The notes below the pieces were generated by a model, which did not search any database, had not been told where the DNA came from, and saw nothing but the letters and a program-made list of their open reading frames with translations. A stretch of 64,000 nucleotides of DNA, from assembly GCA_021232515.1 (NCBI GenBank), contig JAJPOQ010000140.1, positions 94,645-158,644 of the forward strand, given 5' to 3'. Shown here piece by piece: positions 53,710-63,087 of this stretch. The DNA comes from Lentisphaeraceae bacterium (GTDB lineage Bacteria > Verrucomicrobiota > Lentisphaeria > Lentisphaerales > Lentisphaeraceae). Positions within the stretch are counted from its first letter, which is position 1; each line of letters opens with the position of its first letter. The translations under genes were made by a program, and so were the position numbers.

Positions 53710-54576
53710 ATGTTTTACTTAATGTTTGGCTACATCTCCGCGATCTGGGGAAGTAGCTTTATCCTCATGAAACGAGCGGAGTTGAGTTACCCATCTCTGT
53801 CTTTGGCTACCTATCGCTTGATTGGTGCGAGTCTCATACTATTCGTTTTTTGGGCTTTCGGGAAACGCCAAAACCCGTTTAAAAAGAAAGAACTTCCATC
53901 TTTACTTTTTATGTCTTTTTGTACCATTTTACCTTATGCTGCCCAACCTTACCTCATCGCTAAGTATGGCAGCGCGTTTATTGGAATGATGGTCATATTT
54001 GTACCGTTATTAACGATCTTAGTTTCTTTGCCGATGTTAAGACTTTCTCCATCAAAGCGGCAATTTATTGGTGTTATTGGCGGTTTAGCTTTTGCTTGGT
54101 TGATCGTTAAGGATGGCGTCGACCGGGAGTTGACCATTGTCGATGGCCTTTTAGCTTTTTCTATTCCTTTCTTTTACGCTTTGGGAAATACCTACACAAA
54201 GAAGCACTTAACTCATATGAAGCCTTTAGACTTGTCTTTGGCAATCATGGTTTTATCAGCATTGATTCTATGGCCGGTAGCTACATACTTAGAAGATGTA
54301 AAGGTGAATGAACACTTTCAAAGTGCGACCATTTACTTAGGTGTTTTAGGGACCTTGGGAACTGGTATACCGGTTATTTTCTTTTTTTACCTCATTGCAA
54401 ATAGAGGTCCTCTTTTTGCTGGAATGGTGACTTATGTTATTCCTTTAGGAGCGATCTTTTGGGGAGTTTTTGATGGTGAAAAAATAACTCTACTGCAGTT
54501 GATCGCGATGACTGGTTTGTTGATTATGGTTGGTTTAGTCCAATGGCCGGTAAAAGCGAAGCCTGTAATTAAATAA
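53710..54576 (+). CDS. EamA/DMT-superfamily transporter
   Basis: 288 residues with ten predicted membrane helices in two EamA halves (about 1-135 and 145-285). AIWGSSFILMKRAE near the start and PLGAIFWGVFDGE in the second half match drug/metabolite exporters. Substrate unknown. The ATG follows a terminator hairpin by 4 bases with no ribosome site, so the real start may be ATG 53722 or the mRNA may be leaderless. Confidence 0.85.
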   Translation: MFYLMFGYISAIWGSSFILMKRAELSYPSLSLATYRLIGASLILFVFWAFGKRQNPFKKKELPSLLFMSFCTILPYAAQPYLIAKYGSAFIGMMVIFVPLLTILVSLPMLRLSPSKRQFIGVIGGLAFAWLIVKDGVDRELTIVDGLLAFSIPFFYALGNTYTKKHLTHMKPLDLSLAIMVLSALILWPVATYLEDVKVNEHFQSATIYLGVLGTLGTGIPVIFFFYLIANRGPLFAGMVTYVIPLGAIFWGVFDGEKITLLQLIAMTGLLIMVGLVQWPVKAKPVIK

Positions 54577-54644
54577 CATTCAAAACGTTCTACTCTTGTT
54601 TCATTTCATAAATAACTTATGATTGGTTAAACAAGGAGCAAAAA

Positions 54645-54788
54645 ATGAACGCAGTCGATCCAGAGCTAGTTGAAGCATTAGTGGAAAATGAATTAGAGAA
54701 TACAGATGTTGTTGAGCAGGAAAATGAGAGTGAAACGGAGCCTGTAGAGGAAGAATACATACCTTCGATGTACTTACTTCTGGGTTAG
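54645..54788 (+). CDS. Small acidic protein, 47 residues
   Basis: Preceded by AAGGAG 6 bases upstream. The product is very acidic (MNAVDPELVEALVENELENT then a Glu-rich run) and ends in the hydrophobic YLLLG. It is convergent with, and overlaps by 4 bases, the ECF sigma factor gene. No family is recognised; it might be an anti-sigma-like partner, but only position suggests so. Confidence 0.5.
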   Translation: MNAVDPELVEALVENELENTDVVEQENESETEPVEEEYIPSMYLLLG

Positions 54789-55372
54789 CCGAGCTCTTCT
54801 CTTAATCGACTTATTTCTTTCGTGATACTTTTTTTAACTCGGGCTCTGAGTTGATAGACAGAGCTCTCTTCAATTTGTAGTTCTTGTGATATTTTTTCTA
54901 CAGATTGTCCGGCAAGACTTTTGTGAAATACATCCATGCTCTTGCCTTTGAAAGCTTCCTCAACATTTTCAAGAGCTTTGTTAGTGAGAAAGCTTTCCCA
55001 CTCTTCATTGACTATTTTTTCAAATTCGGATTTTGGAGTGCCGTCAACTTCTAGGTATGACTCCAGTTTTTGAATTCTTTTGGACTCATTTGTGTGTGAA
55101 CGAAAAAAGGTTCTTACAGCATTCATGGTAACAGTGCTAAGCCAACCTCGAAAGCGGGTGTTTTTTTGCTGCTTATAATCTGCGAGCTTATTCCATATTT
55201 TTAGAAGAACATCTTGATGGATGTCTTTAGAGTCTTCGGCCGAAACACCCATTCGTCGGATGATGGCATAGATGTATAGATCATAGGATTCAACAAACTC
55301 TTCCCAGGCGATGTCGTCATTCTGATTTCGAATGCGAGCGATAAGTGTTTGTCTAGTGTGACCGTAATCCAT
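54785..55372 (-). CDS. ECF-type RNA polymerase sigma factor
   Basis: 195 residues with sigma region 2 (about 20-85, IYAIIRRMGVSAEDSKDIHQDV and KIWNKL) and region 4 (about 130-190, with SVEKISQELQIEESSVYQLRARVKK as helix-turn-helix). It matches the PVC-type ECF sigma factors. No anti-sigma gene is beside it except perhaps the small acidic ORF. AGGA precedes the ATG. Confidence 0.88.
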   Translation of the reverse strand: MDYGHTRQTLIARIRNQNDDIAWEEFVESYDLYIYAIIRRMGVSAEDSKDIHQDVLLKIWNKLADYKQQKNTRFRGWLSTVTMNAVRTFFRSHTNESKRIQKLESYLEVDGTPKSEFEKIVNEEWESFLTNKALENVEEAFKGKSMDVFHKSLAGQSVEKISQELQIEESSVYQLRARVKKSITKEISRLREELG

Positions 55373-55488
55373 AAAATCCTTAGCTAAATTAAGCTTAAAT
55401 TAGCATAAATTTATAAAAAGTTAAAATAAACTGTTCAAAACTAGTAGTGAGCTGCATTTCTTTATAAATTATGTTAAAAGAGGTTTAT

Positions 55489-57045
55489 ATGAATAAGACA
55501 GTGATGTTGTTTTTAAGTTTGTTTATTGCTGGGTTCGCTCAGTTCGTTTCAGCTCAAGATGCAAAGCCAAATGTTGTCATTATCTATGGTGACGATGTCG
55601 GTTACGGAGATGTTGGAGTTTATGGTTCTAAGATGATCCCTACACCAAATATCGATAAATTGGCAGACGGCGGCATAAAATTCACAGATGGTCATTGTTC
55701 TGCAGCAACTTGTTCACCTTCTCGTTTTTCGATGTTGACTGGTATTCATGCTTACCGTCATGACATTCGCATCCTCGCGCCAAATGCAGCGATGGCTATT
55801 CCTACTGATATATTGACACTTCCAAAGTTATTTAAAAAAGCTGGTTATGAAACGGCAGTTGTTGGTAAGTGGCACCTTGGTTTGGGCGATGGTAAAAATA
55901 AAGTTGATTGGAACGGTGAAGTAAAACCGGGTCCTATCGAGCTTGGTTTTAACTATTCATTTCTATTACCTTCGACAAATGACCGCGTACCTTGCGTCTA
56001 CCTCGAAAACTATCGTGTAGTTAATCTAGATAAAAATGATCCTCTTTATGTTGGTAAACTTCCTGCCGGTGCCAAAAGTACTGTTTACCCAGATGCTAGA
56101 GAAACACCAGAAGCTATGACTTACTATAAAAGTACTCATGGTCACAACAATACTGTTATAAATGGTATAGGTCGCATCGGCAAAATGTGGGGTGGTAAAT
56201 CTGCACTTTGGAATGATGAAACTATGGCAGATGAGTTTGTTAAACAGGCTCGCTCTTACATCTCTACTCAGAAGAAGTCAGATAAGCCTTTCTTCTTATA
56301 CTTTTCTTCACAAGACATCCATGTTCCACGTGCACCACACCCAAGATTCCAAGGTAAAACTAAACTAGGTCACCGTGGCGATGCGATGGTAGCTTTCGAC
56401 TGGGCAACTGGTGAGATAATGAATGCTCTAGAAGAAAATGGGATGACGGAAAATACAATTGTTATTTTCTCTAGTGATAACGGTCCTGTGTATGACGATG
56501 GTTATGACGACGGTACAAAAGTGAAAACATCTACTGAAGAAGCTGATCACGGTCACGACGGTTCTGGCCCATATCGCGGTGGTAAGTATCAGATCTATGA
56601 AGGTGGTACTCGCGTTCCATTTATCATCCGTTGGCCAGCAAAAATAAAAGCTGGTCAAACTTCAGCTGCTATGGTTAATCAAATCGACTTTGTTCACTCT
56701 TTTGCAAACTATTTAAATATTGATTTAGCGGATGATGAAGCGATCGATAGTAGAAATATGTGGCAAGCTTTTATGGGCGAAGATAAAAAAGGTCTACCAT
56801 ATATGCTTGAAGAAGCTCGTGGTTTAGCTCTAAGGAAAGGTGACTGGAAGTACATCCCATCTTTAAAGAAAATGAGAAGATCTAAAGATGGTAAGAAATC
56901 TCAGGTTGTGACAAAAGCTGAGTTGTATAACTTGGGTGAAGATAAAGGCGAGCAGAATAATGTCGTTGAAAAGTACCCTGAAGTTGCTAAAGAGATGGAT
57001 GCTCTTCTTCTTAAGTTGAAGAATTCAGACGGTATCCGTAAATAG
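55489..57045 (+). CDS. Secreted arylsulfatase
   Basis: 518 residues, with signal peptide (1-22) and sulfatase domain. DD at 35-36, the formylglycine motif C-S-P-S-R (Cys75), KWHLG, SQDIHVPRAPH and SSDNGPVYDDG. The Asp-rich insertion after SSDNGP may bind metal or substrate. AAGAGG sits 6 bases before ATG 55489; an earlier ATG at 55471 is not favoured. It probably acts on sulfated polysaccharide. Its end is a strong terminator. Confidence 0.9.
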   Translation: MNKTVMLFLSLFIAGFAQFVSAQDAKPNVVIIYGDDVGYGDVGVYGSKMIPTPNIDKLADGGIKFTDGHCSAATCSPSRFSMLTGIHAYRHDIRILAPNAAMAIPTDILTLPKLFKKAGYETAVVGKWHLGLGDGKNKVDWNGEVKPGPIELGFNYSFLLPSTNDRVPCVYLENYRVVNLDKNDPLYVGKLPAGAKSTVYPDARETPEAMTYYKSTHGHNNTVINGIGRIGKMWGGKSALWNDETMADEFVKQARSYISTQKKSDKPFFLYFSSQDIHVPRAPHPRFQGKTKLGHRGDAMVAFDWATGEIMNALEENGMTENTIVIFSSDNGPVYDDGYDDGTKVKTSTEEADHGHDGSGPYRGGKYQIYEGGTRVPFIIRWPAKIKAGQTSAAMVNQIDFVHSFANYLNIDLADDEAIDSRNMWQAFMGEDKKGLPYMLEEARGLALRKGDWKYIPSLKKMRRSKDGKKSQVVTKAELYNLGEDKGEQNNVVEKYPEVAKEMDALLLKLKNSDGIRK

Positions 57046-57067
57046 ATTTTTTAAAAGTCATTTTAGA

Positions 57068-57104
57068 AGCCCTGTTCATAGAGTGATATGAGCAGGGCTT
57101 TTTT
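57068..57104 (+). terminator. Terminator after the arylsulfatase gene
   Basis: AGCCCTGTTCAT / ATGAGCAGGGCT, a 12-bp stem with one G-U pair, 8-base loop, then six T. It lies just before the stop of the converging second sulfatase. Confidence 0.85.
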
Positions 57105-57105
57105 G

Positions 57106-58518
57106 TTATTTTAAAGCTTCACTTGCGGTAAAAGATTTATGACCAGTAGAACCTTTTCCAAGTATTTTATGGAATGATTTAGGCTTGTGATTTCTATGTT
57201 CTTTAATGACCGATAAATATTCAGGATTATTGATTTGGTTATCCCATTCATTTGGATCTTTCTTGTGATCGTAAAATTCTTCAGAGCCATCGTTGTAGTG
57301 AATGTAGCGGAACTGTTCAGAGATGATCGCGTAGTTCCCTGGTCCAAAGCTAGTTCTCGCCATGTGAGGCCAATCTGCATCTGGATCTTTTAGAAGTGGG
57401 ACTAATGACTTACCTTCAAGTTTAGAGTCTGCTTTGTGACCAGTTAGTTCCAAAAGTGTAGGGTAGATGTCGAGAAGTTGTGCTGGTTTGTTGCAAACTT
57501 GTCTAGGTTTTATTCCAGGTCCAACGATGATCATCGGAACTCTTGCGCCATCTTCCCAAAGGCTGCGCTTAGCCCAACGTTCTTTTTCACCAAGGTGAAA
57601 ACCATGGTCACTATAAAGGACGATATATGTGTTGTCTTTATAAGGGCTATTTTCAAGCGCTTTTACAACTTTGCCAACTTGAGCGTCGACAAAACTAACA
57701 CAGGCAAGGTAAGATTGTACTAGAGGTTTCCATTGATCGCTTTTTGAGACCCATTCTTGTGTAGGAGCAACATGCTCAAGGCGAGTTAGGTTTGTTGCGT
57801 ATTTAGATATATTTTTTAAATCATCGGCTTTCACTTTAGGGAGCTGAACTTCATCCAATGGATACATGTCGAACCACTTTTGAGGAGCGTATTGGGGGAC
57901 GTGAGGTCTAAAGAAACCAGTTGCTAGAAAGAATGGTTTGTCATGTTTTTTAGAGAGTTGATTAACACCCCAAGCGGCAGTTTGGAAGTCAGGCATATCT
58001 TTGTCTTTTTCAGGAAAAGCACCCCAGTCCCAAAGCTTGTGACCAACAAAAGGACCGATTTTTTTCTTTGGCAGTGGACCAAAGCCACCAAAACTTCCTG
58101 CGTAGTTGGGGATGTGAGTTTGATTTTCTCTACCATGCATGATCTTTCCTGCACCAGCGACGTAATAGCCTTCATCGACATATCGTTGAGTTAGAAGAGT
58201 ATTTTTCATGCTTACAGGGGAAGACTTGATTGGTGGACTGAGGAAGTAGATACCACTAGTCTCTGGATAAAGTGAAGTCATCATACTAGCACGAGATGGA
58301 TTACAGACTGGTGACTGACAATGAGCATTTGTAAATAATGTCCCTTTAGCGGCGAGGGCATCAATATTTGGGGTTTTTACTTGTGGGTGTCCACCAAGAA
58401 CCCCAATCCAATCATTTAAGTCATCTATGGGGATGAGTAGAACATTTTTCTTTTCAGCTTGTAGCTGTAGTCCAATCAATAAAAAGAGTAGGGAAAGTAA
58501 TCTTTGGGTTTTGTTCAT
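57106..58518 (-). CDS. Secreted sulfatase (iduronate-2-sulfatase-like)
   Basis: 470 residues, with signal peptide (1-21), DD at 32-33 and the formylglycine motif C-N-P-S-R (Cys72). The segments GAGKIMHG and LYSDHGFHLGEKERWAKR match iduronate-2-sulfatase-like enzymes. It is a tail-to-tail partner to the arylsulfatase, so the two may share a substrate programme. Its ribosome site (AAGGAT) lies in a hairpin at 58526-58547. Confidence 0.9.
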   Translation of the reverse strand: MNKTQRLLSLLFLLIGLQLQAEKKNVLLIPIDDLNDWIGVLGGHPQVKTPNIDALAAKGTLFTNAHCQSPVCNPSRASMMTSLYPETSGIYFLSPPIKSSPVSMKNTLLTQRYVDEGYYVAGAGKIMHGRENQTHIPNYAGSFGGFGPLPKKKIGPFVGHKLWDWGAFPEKDKDMPDFQTAAWGVNQLSKKHDKPFFLATGFFRPHVPQYAPQKWFDMYPLDEVQLPKVKADDLKNISKYATNLTRLEHVAPTQEWVSKSDQWKPLVQSYLACVSFVDAQVGKVVKALENSPYKDNTYIVLYSDHGFHLGEKERWAKRSLWEDGARVPMIIVGPGIKPRQVCNKPAQLLDIYPTLLELTGHKADSKLEGKSLVPLLKDPDADWPHMARTSFGPGNYAIISEQFRYIHYNDGSEEFYDHKKDPNEWDNQINNPEYLSVIKEHRNHKPKSFHKILGKGSTGHKSFTASEALK

Positions 58519-58525
58519 CGATGAT

Positions 58526-58547
58526 CCTTATATAAGTATTTATAAGG
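58526..58547 (-). promoter_or_regulatory. Hairpin over the ribosome site of the iduronate-sulfatase-like gene
   Basis: On the minus strand, CCTTATA and TATAAGG pair across 8 bases. The downstream arm includes the AAGG of the Shine-Dalgarno, 8 bases before the ATG. This could limit translation until melted. The 330-base stretch 58519-58848 contains otherwise nothing I can assign. Confidence 0.35.
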
Positions 58548-58848
58548 AAGAGGGGAGTGTTAGGAGGAATTGATACCCTAGCTTTAGTACTTTTTAGTAT
58601 TGCTGTGGGTTGAGAATATAGCTTTTAATAATAATGAGTAGTGGACTTGCGCGATGTATTTTAATTTAAAGTAACAAGCCTTAAAAAGAGTAGTTGATGT
58701 GATGCCAGTAAGTGTCATGTATACAGTAGTTTGTTGATTTTTAAGCTCATTACTCTTCGCTGTTTGAAGTGTCACTTTATTTTTAAGCTTGGCTAGTTAT
58801 TAAAAATAAAAATTCCAATTGTTATCAAGATTATGACTAGATTACCAA

Positions 58849-59637
58849 CTAAAGCCTTTTGTTCTTTAATGCCGGTAGAATCTCTCTATCGGTATTTATT
58901 TTTTCTTTAGTCATCTCACAGATGATTAAGCCTGGTTCTTTGCCTGCATCAACCAAAACTTTTCCCCATGAGTCGATTGCCATGGAGTGTCCCCATGTAT
59001 GTATACCGCTTAATTCATTTATACCGCACTGAGCGGCAGCGAGCATATAGCTTTGGTTTTCTATGGCTCTTGCTCTGAGAAGTGTTTCCCAATGAGCTCG
59101 GCCAGTTTTTTTGGTAAATGCTGCAGTGCAGATGAGAGCATCGACACCTTCATACTTCAGATAAAACTCAGGAAAGCGTATGTCGTAGCAAATGGAAAGA
59201 CCAAATGTGAAACCGTTTAACTCGAAAGTTACTGGGCCCGTTCTACCAAACTCATAAACTTCTGTTTCATCGACAGAGATCTTATCTTTAATGAAGAGTT
59301 GGAAAAGATGAGTCTTTTCATACTTGGCCATGAGCTCGCCTTTATCAGAAAAAACGAGCGTTGTATTATAGATCTTACCATCTTCAAGAATCTGTAAACC
59401 ACCCCAAACTGTACAGAGCGAATAGTCTGTGATGAGAGCACTTAAGGTTTTTTGCCAGTCTTGCAGAGTTTTTGCTTTGCTCCTAGTTACATCAGCTTTT
59501 GCCCAGCACATAGCGCACTCGGGGAAGATGGCCATGTCAGCACCTTCTATTTTAGCTTTCTCAAGCTGTTCTTTGGCGAACTTGTAGTTGGTCTCAAGAT
59601 CAGGGACTGAGGATGTTTGGATAAGAGCGACTTTCAT
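58849..59637 (-). CDS. Carbon-nitrogen hydrolase (nitrilase/omega-amidase family)
   Basis: 262 residues with the complete catalytic triad: Glu40 (IFPECAM), Lys108 (KYEKTHLF) and Cys150 (SICYDIRFPE). ARAIENQSYMLAAAQCG follows. This is like the Nit2/omega-amidase or YafV-type group that repairs or hydrolyses small amides. It begins 1 base after the rho stop region, so it is cotranscribed with rho, with AGGAC as ribosome site within the rho end. Confidence 0.9.
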   Translation of the reverse strand: MKVALIQTSSVPDLETNYKFAKEQLEKAKIEGADMAIFPECAMCWAKADVTRSKAKTLQDWQKTLSALITDYSLCTVWGGLQILEDGKIYNTTLVFSDKGELMAKYEKTHLFQLFIKDKISVDETEVYEFGRTGPVTFELNGFTFGLSICYDIRFPEFYLKYEGVDALICTAAFTKKTGRAHWETLLRARAIENQSYMLAAAQCGINELSGIHTWGHSMAIDSWGKVLVDAGKEPGLIICEMTKEKINTDREILPALKNKRL

Positions 59638-59638
59638 G

Positions 59639-60748
59639 TTAGTCCTGAAGTTTTAAGAAATCGTCATTTGTTGGGTACTTTTTAACTAAAGAAAGTACTT
59701 GCCTTAAAGCTTCCTCCTTTTTACAGTCAGAAAGTGCTCCTCGTAGAGAGTTGACTTGATCAGCTACTTCGTATCCAAAGATTTTGTGGTCATTTCTAGT
59801 GCCTGATTCGGCGATATTTACGGCAGGGTAGAGCTGTCTGTTCGCTAGGTCACTTTCGAGAACTAACTCCATGTTACCAGTACCTTTAAACTCTCTGAAA
59901 ATAACGTCATCCATAGCAGAACCGGTATTCACTAAAGTAGTTGCAACGATAGTGAGACTTCCGCCATTCTCTATCTTACGAGCCATGCCGAACATTTTCT
60001 TTGGTTCGACTAGAGCATTTGTGTCTAGACCACCACTAAGAGTTCTGCCGCCGCGTTGCTGTGAATTGTAAGCTCGGCAAAGGCGAGTGAGTGAATCCAT
60101 GAAGATGATAACATCTTTACCTTGTTCAACCATAGACTTGACCGCCGCAAAAGTTTTACGGGCAAGGTTCATGTGCTCTGTTGGTTCTTGGTCATTCGAT
60201 GACGCAAGAATGATAGAGTCAGGAAAAGTTCTTTTGAAGTGAGTCACTTCTTCAGGTCTTTCATCGATGAGCATGATGATAGTCGTTATATCTGTGAACT
60301 TTTTAGTTGTTGCGGTGATCATGTTTTCAAGAAGAACTGTTTTTCCACTTCTCGGAGGAGCGACGATGAGAGCTCTTTGACCTTTACCAATAGGAGCTGC
60401 TATGTCGACAATACGGTTACTTGGAGAACCACCAGGCATTTCAAGTTGTAGCCACTCGTGTGGAGTTATGGCGTCACCTTTAGCGAAACTTTTTCTGGTT
60501 CTGAAGTTTTCTGGTTTGACCCCATTTAGAGCTGTGACTTCCTTGAGAGAAGGGGCCGGCTTTCCCGGATTTATGATCGCTTCGCCTTCAACAAAGACTC
60601 CGTCTTCTAAGAAAAACTTTTTAATAGCTCCTGCTGGTACGAAGGTGTCTGAGTCTGATTTGTTGAAGCTATTTTCTAGGCTTCTAAGGAAACCAAAGCC
60701 TTTTTGGTGTTTTTCTAAAAATCCTGAAACTTTGATGGTGTCTGACAT
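59639..60748 (-). CDS. rho: Transcription termination factor Rho, short form
   Basis: 369 residues. The cold-shock-like RNA-binding domain ([13 protein letters not shown]) starts near residue 9. It is followed by the ATPase with [17 protein letters not shown] (Walker A, about 125-141), [13 protein letters not shown] (Walker B region), [12 protein letters not shown] and [10 protein letters not shown]. The helical Rho_N domain of the usual ~420-residue protein is missing and the start follows AGGATTT. It is functional by motif, though shorter than the E. coli protein (419 residues). A second rho elsewhere in the genome cannot be excluded. Confidence 0.93.
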   Translation of the reverse strand: MSDTIKVSGFLEKHQKGFGFLRSLENSFNKSDSDTFVPAGAIKKFFLEDGVFVEGEAIINPGKPAPSLKEVTALNGVKPENFRTRKSFAKGDAITPHEWLQLEMPGGSPSNRIVDIAAPIGKGQRALIVAPPRSGKTVLLENMITATTKKFTDITTIIMLIDERPEEVTHFKRTFPDSIILASSNDQEPTEHMNLARKTFAAVKSMVEQGKDVIIFMDSLTRLCRAYNSQQRGGRTLSGGLDTNALVEPKKMFGMARKIENGGSLTIVATTLVNTGSAMDDVIFREFKGTGNMELVLESDLANRQLYPAVNIAESGTRNDHKIFGYEVADQVNSLRGALSDCKKEEALRQVLSLVKKYPTNDDFLKLQD

Positions 60749-60872
60749 TTAGTGAAATCCTGATAGGTTAAGCTTTCTGTGCGGTGATTTTGTCAAAAAT
60801 GAACTGAATAATTAAGCAGTAAAGGCTATAGTGTACCATAAATATGACAATTTCAACGTTAAGCGAGTTTAG

Positions 60873-61844
60873 ATGGATATTATTGCTAAGGCAAAACAGG
60901 TTCTCAAGATAGAAAGTGATGGGATACTAAGCATTGCGGATCAGCTTGATGAGAGTTTTGTGAACTTTGTTGAGATGTGTTCAGAGACTTTGTTAAAAAA
61001 TGGCAAACTTGTTTTAAGTGGCATCGGTAAAAGTGGTCAGATTGCCCAAAAGTTGGCATCGACTTTATCTAGTACTGGCTCACGAGCAACTTTCTTACAT
61101 CCTGTAGAAGCTCTTCATGGCGATCTCGGCATGATCCATAAAGACGACTTATTTATCGCTTTAAGTTACAGTGGCGAAACAGATGAGCTTTTGGCAACTT
61201 TACCAGCGGTTAAACGCTTGGGGAATAAGATTGTCGCTATGACCGGTGAGAAAAGCTCAACTTTAGCGCAGATCTCTGACTTAGCGGTTATTACTAAGAT
61301 TCAAGAAGAAGCTTGTCCTTTTAATCTTGCTCCAACAACAACGACAACTGCGATGCTCGCTCTAGGTGATGCACTGGCAATGGTGTTGATGGAGAAGTCA
61401 AAGTTTAAGATCCAAGACTATGGCGCTTTACACCCTTCCGGAGCCATCGGTCGCAGTGTGACTCTGAAAGTGGCAGATGTTATGCGTAAAGATGACCGTC
61501 TGGCTATAGTTAGTCCAGAATTGAAGGTTAGTGACGCAGTTGTTGCTATGTGCCAGTCGAAAGGTGGTACAGTTCTGGTCGGAAATGTAGACAATGAATT
61601 GTTGGGTATATTTACAACAGGTGATTTAAAGCGAGGTATTTCTCAAAGTGAAGATTTTTTGTCATCTCCAGTAGGAAACGTTATGGTAAAAAATCCTTCG
61701 ACTGTAAGTGCTGAGCATATGGCAGTTGCCATATTAGACATACTCAGTAAAAAGAGTATCAATGCTATACCAGTTGTCGATAAATCAAATAAAATACAAG
61801 GCGTTGTTGATATACAGGATTTACCAAAGTTTAAAGTTCTGTAG
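60873..61844 (+). CDS. kdsD: D-arabinose 5-phosphate isomerase
   Basis: Converts ribulose 5-phosphate to arabinose 5-phosphate for KDO and lipopolysaccharide. The 323 residues show the SIS domain (about 30-185, SGIGKSGQIAQKLASTLSSTG, HPVEALHGDLGM) and two CBS domains (about 200-320, VMRKDDRL). Length and order match KdsD/KpsF. The gap before it contains rho's divergent promoter region. Suggests a gram-negative-type outer membrane. Confidence 0.94.
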   Translation: MDIIAKAKQVLKIESDGILSIADQLDESFVNFVEMCSETLLKNGKLVLSGIGKSGQIAQKLASTLSSTGSRATFLHPVEALHGDLGMIHKDDLFIALSYSGETDELLATLPAVKRLGNKIVAMTGEKSSTLAQISDLAVITKIQEEACPFNLAPTTTTTAMLALGDALAMVLMEKSKFKIQDYGALHPSGAIGRSVTLKVADVMRKDDRLAIVSPELKVSDAVVAMCQSKGGTVLVGNVDNELLGIFTTGDLKRGISQSEDFLSSPVGNVMVKNPSTVSAEHMAVAILDILSKKSINAIPVVDKSNKIQGVVDIQDLPKFKVL

Positions 61845-61911
61845 ATCGAACTATTGCACAGCATTGCTTATCTTATGATAATAGAAAAATGTAGAGTGAT
61901 TGAGTGGGTAA

Positions 61912-62997
61912 ATGAGTTTTTTTAAGTCTCTGATAGATTTTGTCAAACATGAAGATTATGATGGGCGTATTGAGAAATACGAACAGCTCATATACCCGTG
62001 TAAAAAATGTAAGACTGGAATAGACATTTCACAGACTCCTCCATTGTTGATGGAACACTGTCCATCTTGCCAAGAACTTTTCCTCGTACCTATGCAAATT
62101 GAAGATTGGTGGGTTTGCCAACCTCTTGGTGGCGGCGGTATGGGAGCTGTTTATCTTGGCCGACACCGTGAAAATGCTGATTTACGAGCAGCGGTTAAAG
62201 TCCTTCAAGCGAGTGAACAGACCAATGAGATGTTCTTAAACTTACTCTTGGAAGAAGCTCGCATCGCAACTGAGTTTGGCAAACATCCGTTATTATCTCA
62301 AGTTTATACTTATGGTTACAATGAGCAAGACAACGAAGCTTATATGATCATGGAGTTTATCGAAGGAACGCGTTTCGATAAGGCTATAGGTGATAATGAA
62401 GCTGGTATAAACGAAGAACTGGCGATGTACTACCTTTTAGATATATTGTCGGGGTTAGAGTACATGTTCCAGTGTGGTTATCTTTACAGAGACCTCAAGC
62501 CTGAAAACTTAATAATCCGAGAAAATAATCATGTAACTCTTGTCGACTATGGTCTTTGTATGACGATTAACGACGCTTGGTACAATGAGAGCGAAGATAT
62601 AATGGGCTCACCATTGTATATGCCGCCGGAAAGAATTCGTGGTGATGGTGAAGACTTTAGAGCTGACCTTTATGCACTTGGGATGGTTATATTCCATGCT
62701 ATGACTGGTGCACCTTACTTCTCACAAACTGAATTGATGAAAATCATTCAACGTCAGTGGGGTGGTTTGAGAGTTCAGACTAAGTTTAAACTTCCGAAAC
62801 GAAATGAGAAGGTTATCGAGATAGTCGATACATTGATCAGCGTAGATCGCGATGCAAGGTACCAAAGTTACCACGATATTCGTTATGCTGTTCACGCTGC
62901 ACTGATCGAACTACATAAGAAAAAAGTTGATTGCAAGGTGACGATGAAGCGCCGTCAGGAGTATATCAACGATTGTTTAGCTCAGACACAGAAGTAG
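61912..62997 (+). CDS. Zinc-ribbon Ser/Thr protein kinase
   Basis: 361 residues. A four-Cys zinc ribbon (Cys30-x2-Cys33, Cys50-x2-Cys53) precedes a Hanks-type kinase: glycine loop GGGGMGAVYLG (73-83), VKVL lysine, catalytic YRDLKPENL, DYG in place of DFG, and APE-like MPPER. The catalytic loop has Tyr for the usual His (YRD) but retains Asp, Lys and Asn, so it should be active. No membrane segment is seen; the kinase is probably cytoplasmic. Target unknown. Confidence 0.88.
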   Translation: MSFFKSLIDFVKHEDYDGRIEKYEQLIYPCKKCKTGIDISQTPPLLMEHCPSCQELFLVPMQIEDWWVCQPLGGGGMGAVYLGRHRENADLRAAVKVLQASEQTNEMFLNLLLEEARIATEFGKHPLLSQVYTYGYNEQDNEAYMIMEFIEGTRFDKAIGDNEAGINEELAMYYLLDILSGLEYMFQCGYLYRDLKPENLIIRENNHVTLVDYGLCMTINDAWYNESEDIMGSPLYMPPERIRGDGEDFRADLYALGMVIFHAMTGAPYFSQTELMKIIQRQWGGLRVQTKFKLPKRNEKVIEIVDTLISVDRDARYQSYHDIRYAVHAALIELHKKKVDCKVTMKRRQEYINDCLAQTQK

Positions 62998-63044
62998 GCA
63001 TATTTTTATCTATTTCAGTTCTCAAGCTGGAAAATTACCTCTTT

Positions 63045-63064
63045 ACTGCCATTTTTACGGCAGT
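63045..63064 (+). terminator. Weak terminator-like hairpin before the MetF-like gene
   Basis: ACTGCC / GGCAGT with an 8-base loop, followed by TTAATCTT, between the kinase gene and the start at 63088. The stem is only 6 bp and the U tract is poor. Confidence 0.35.
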
Positions 63065-63087
63065 TTAATCTTAAAAATAGATGTTTA

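Noticed and set aside
58584..58775. 63-residue minus-strand ORF in the gap before the nitrilase gene
   Set aside because: No ribosome site, no recognisable composition or domain, and A+T-rich; probably chance.
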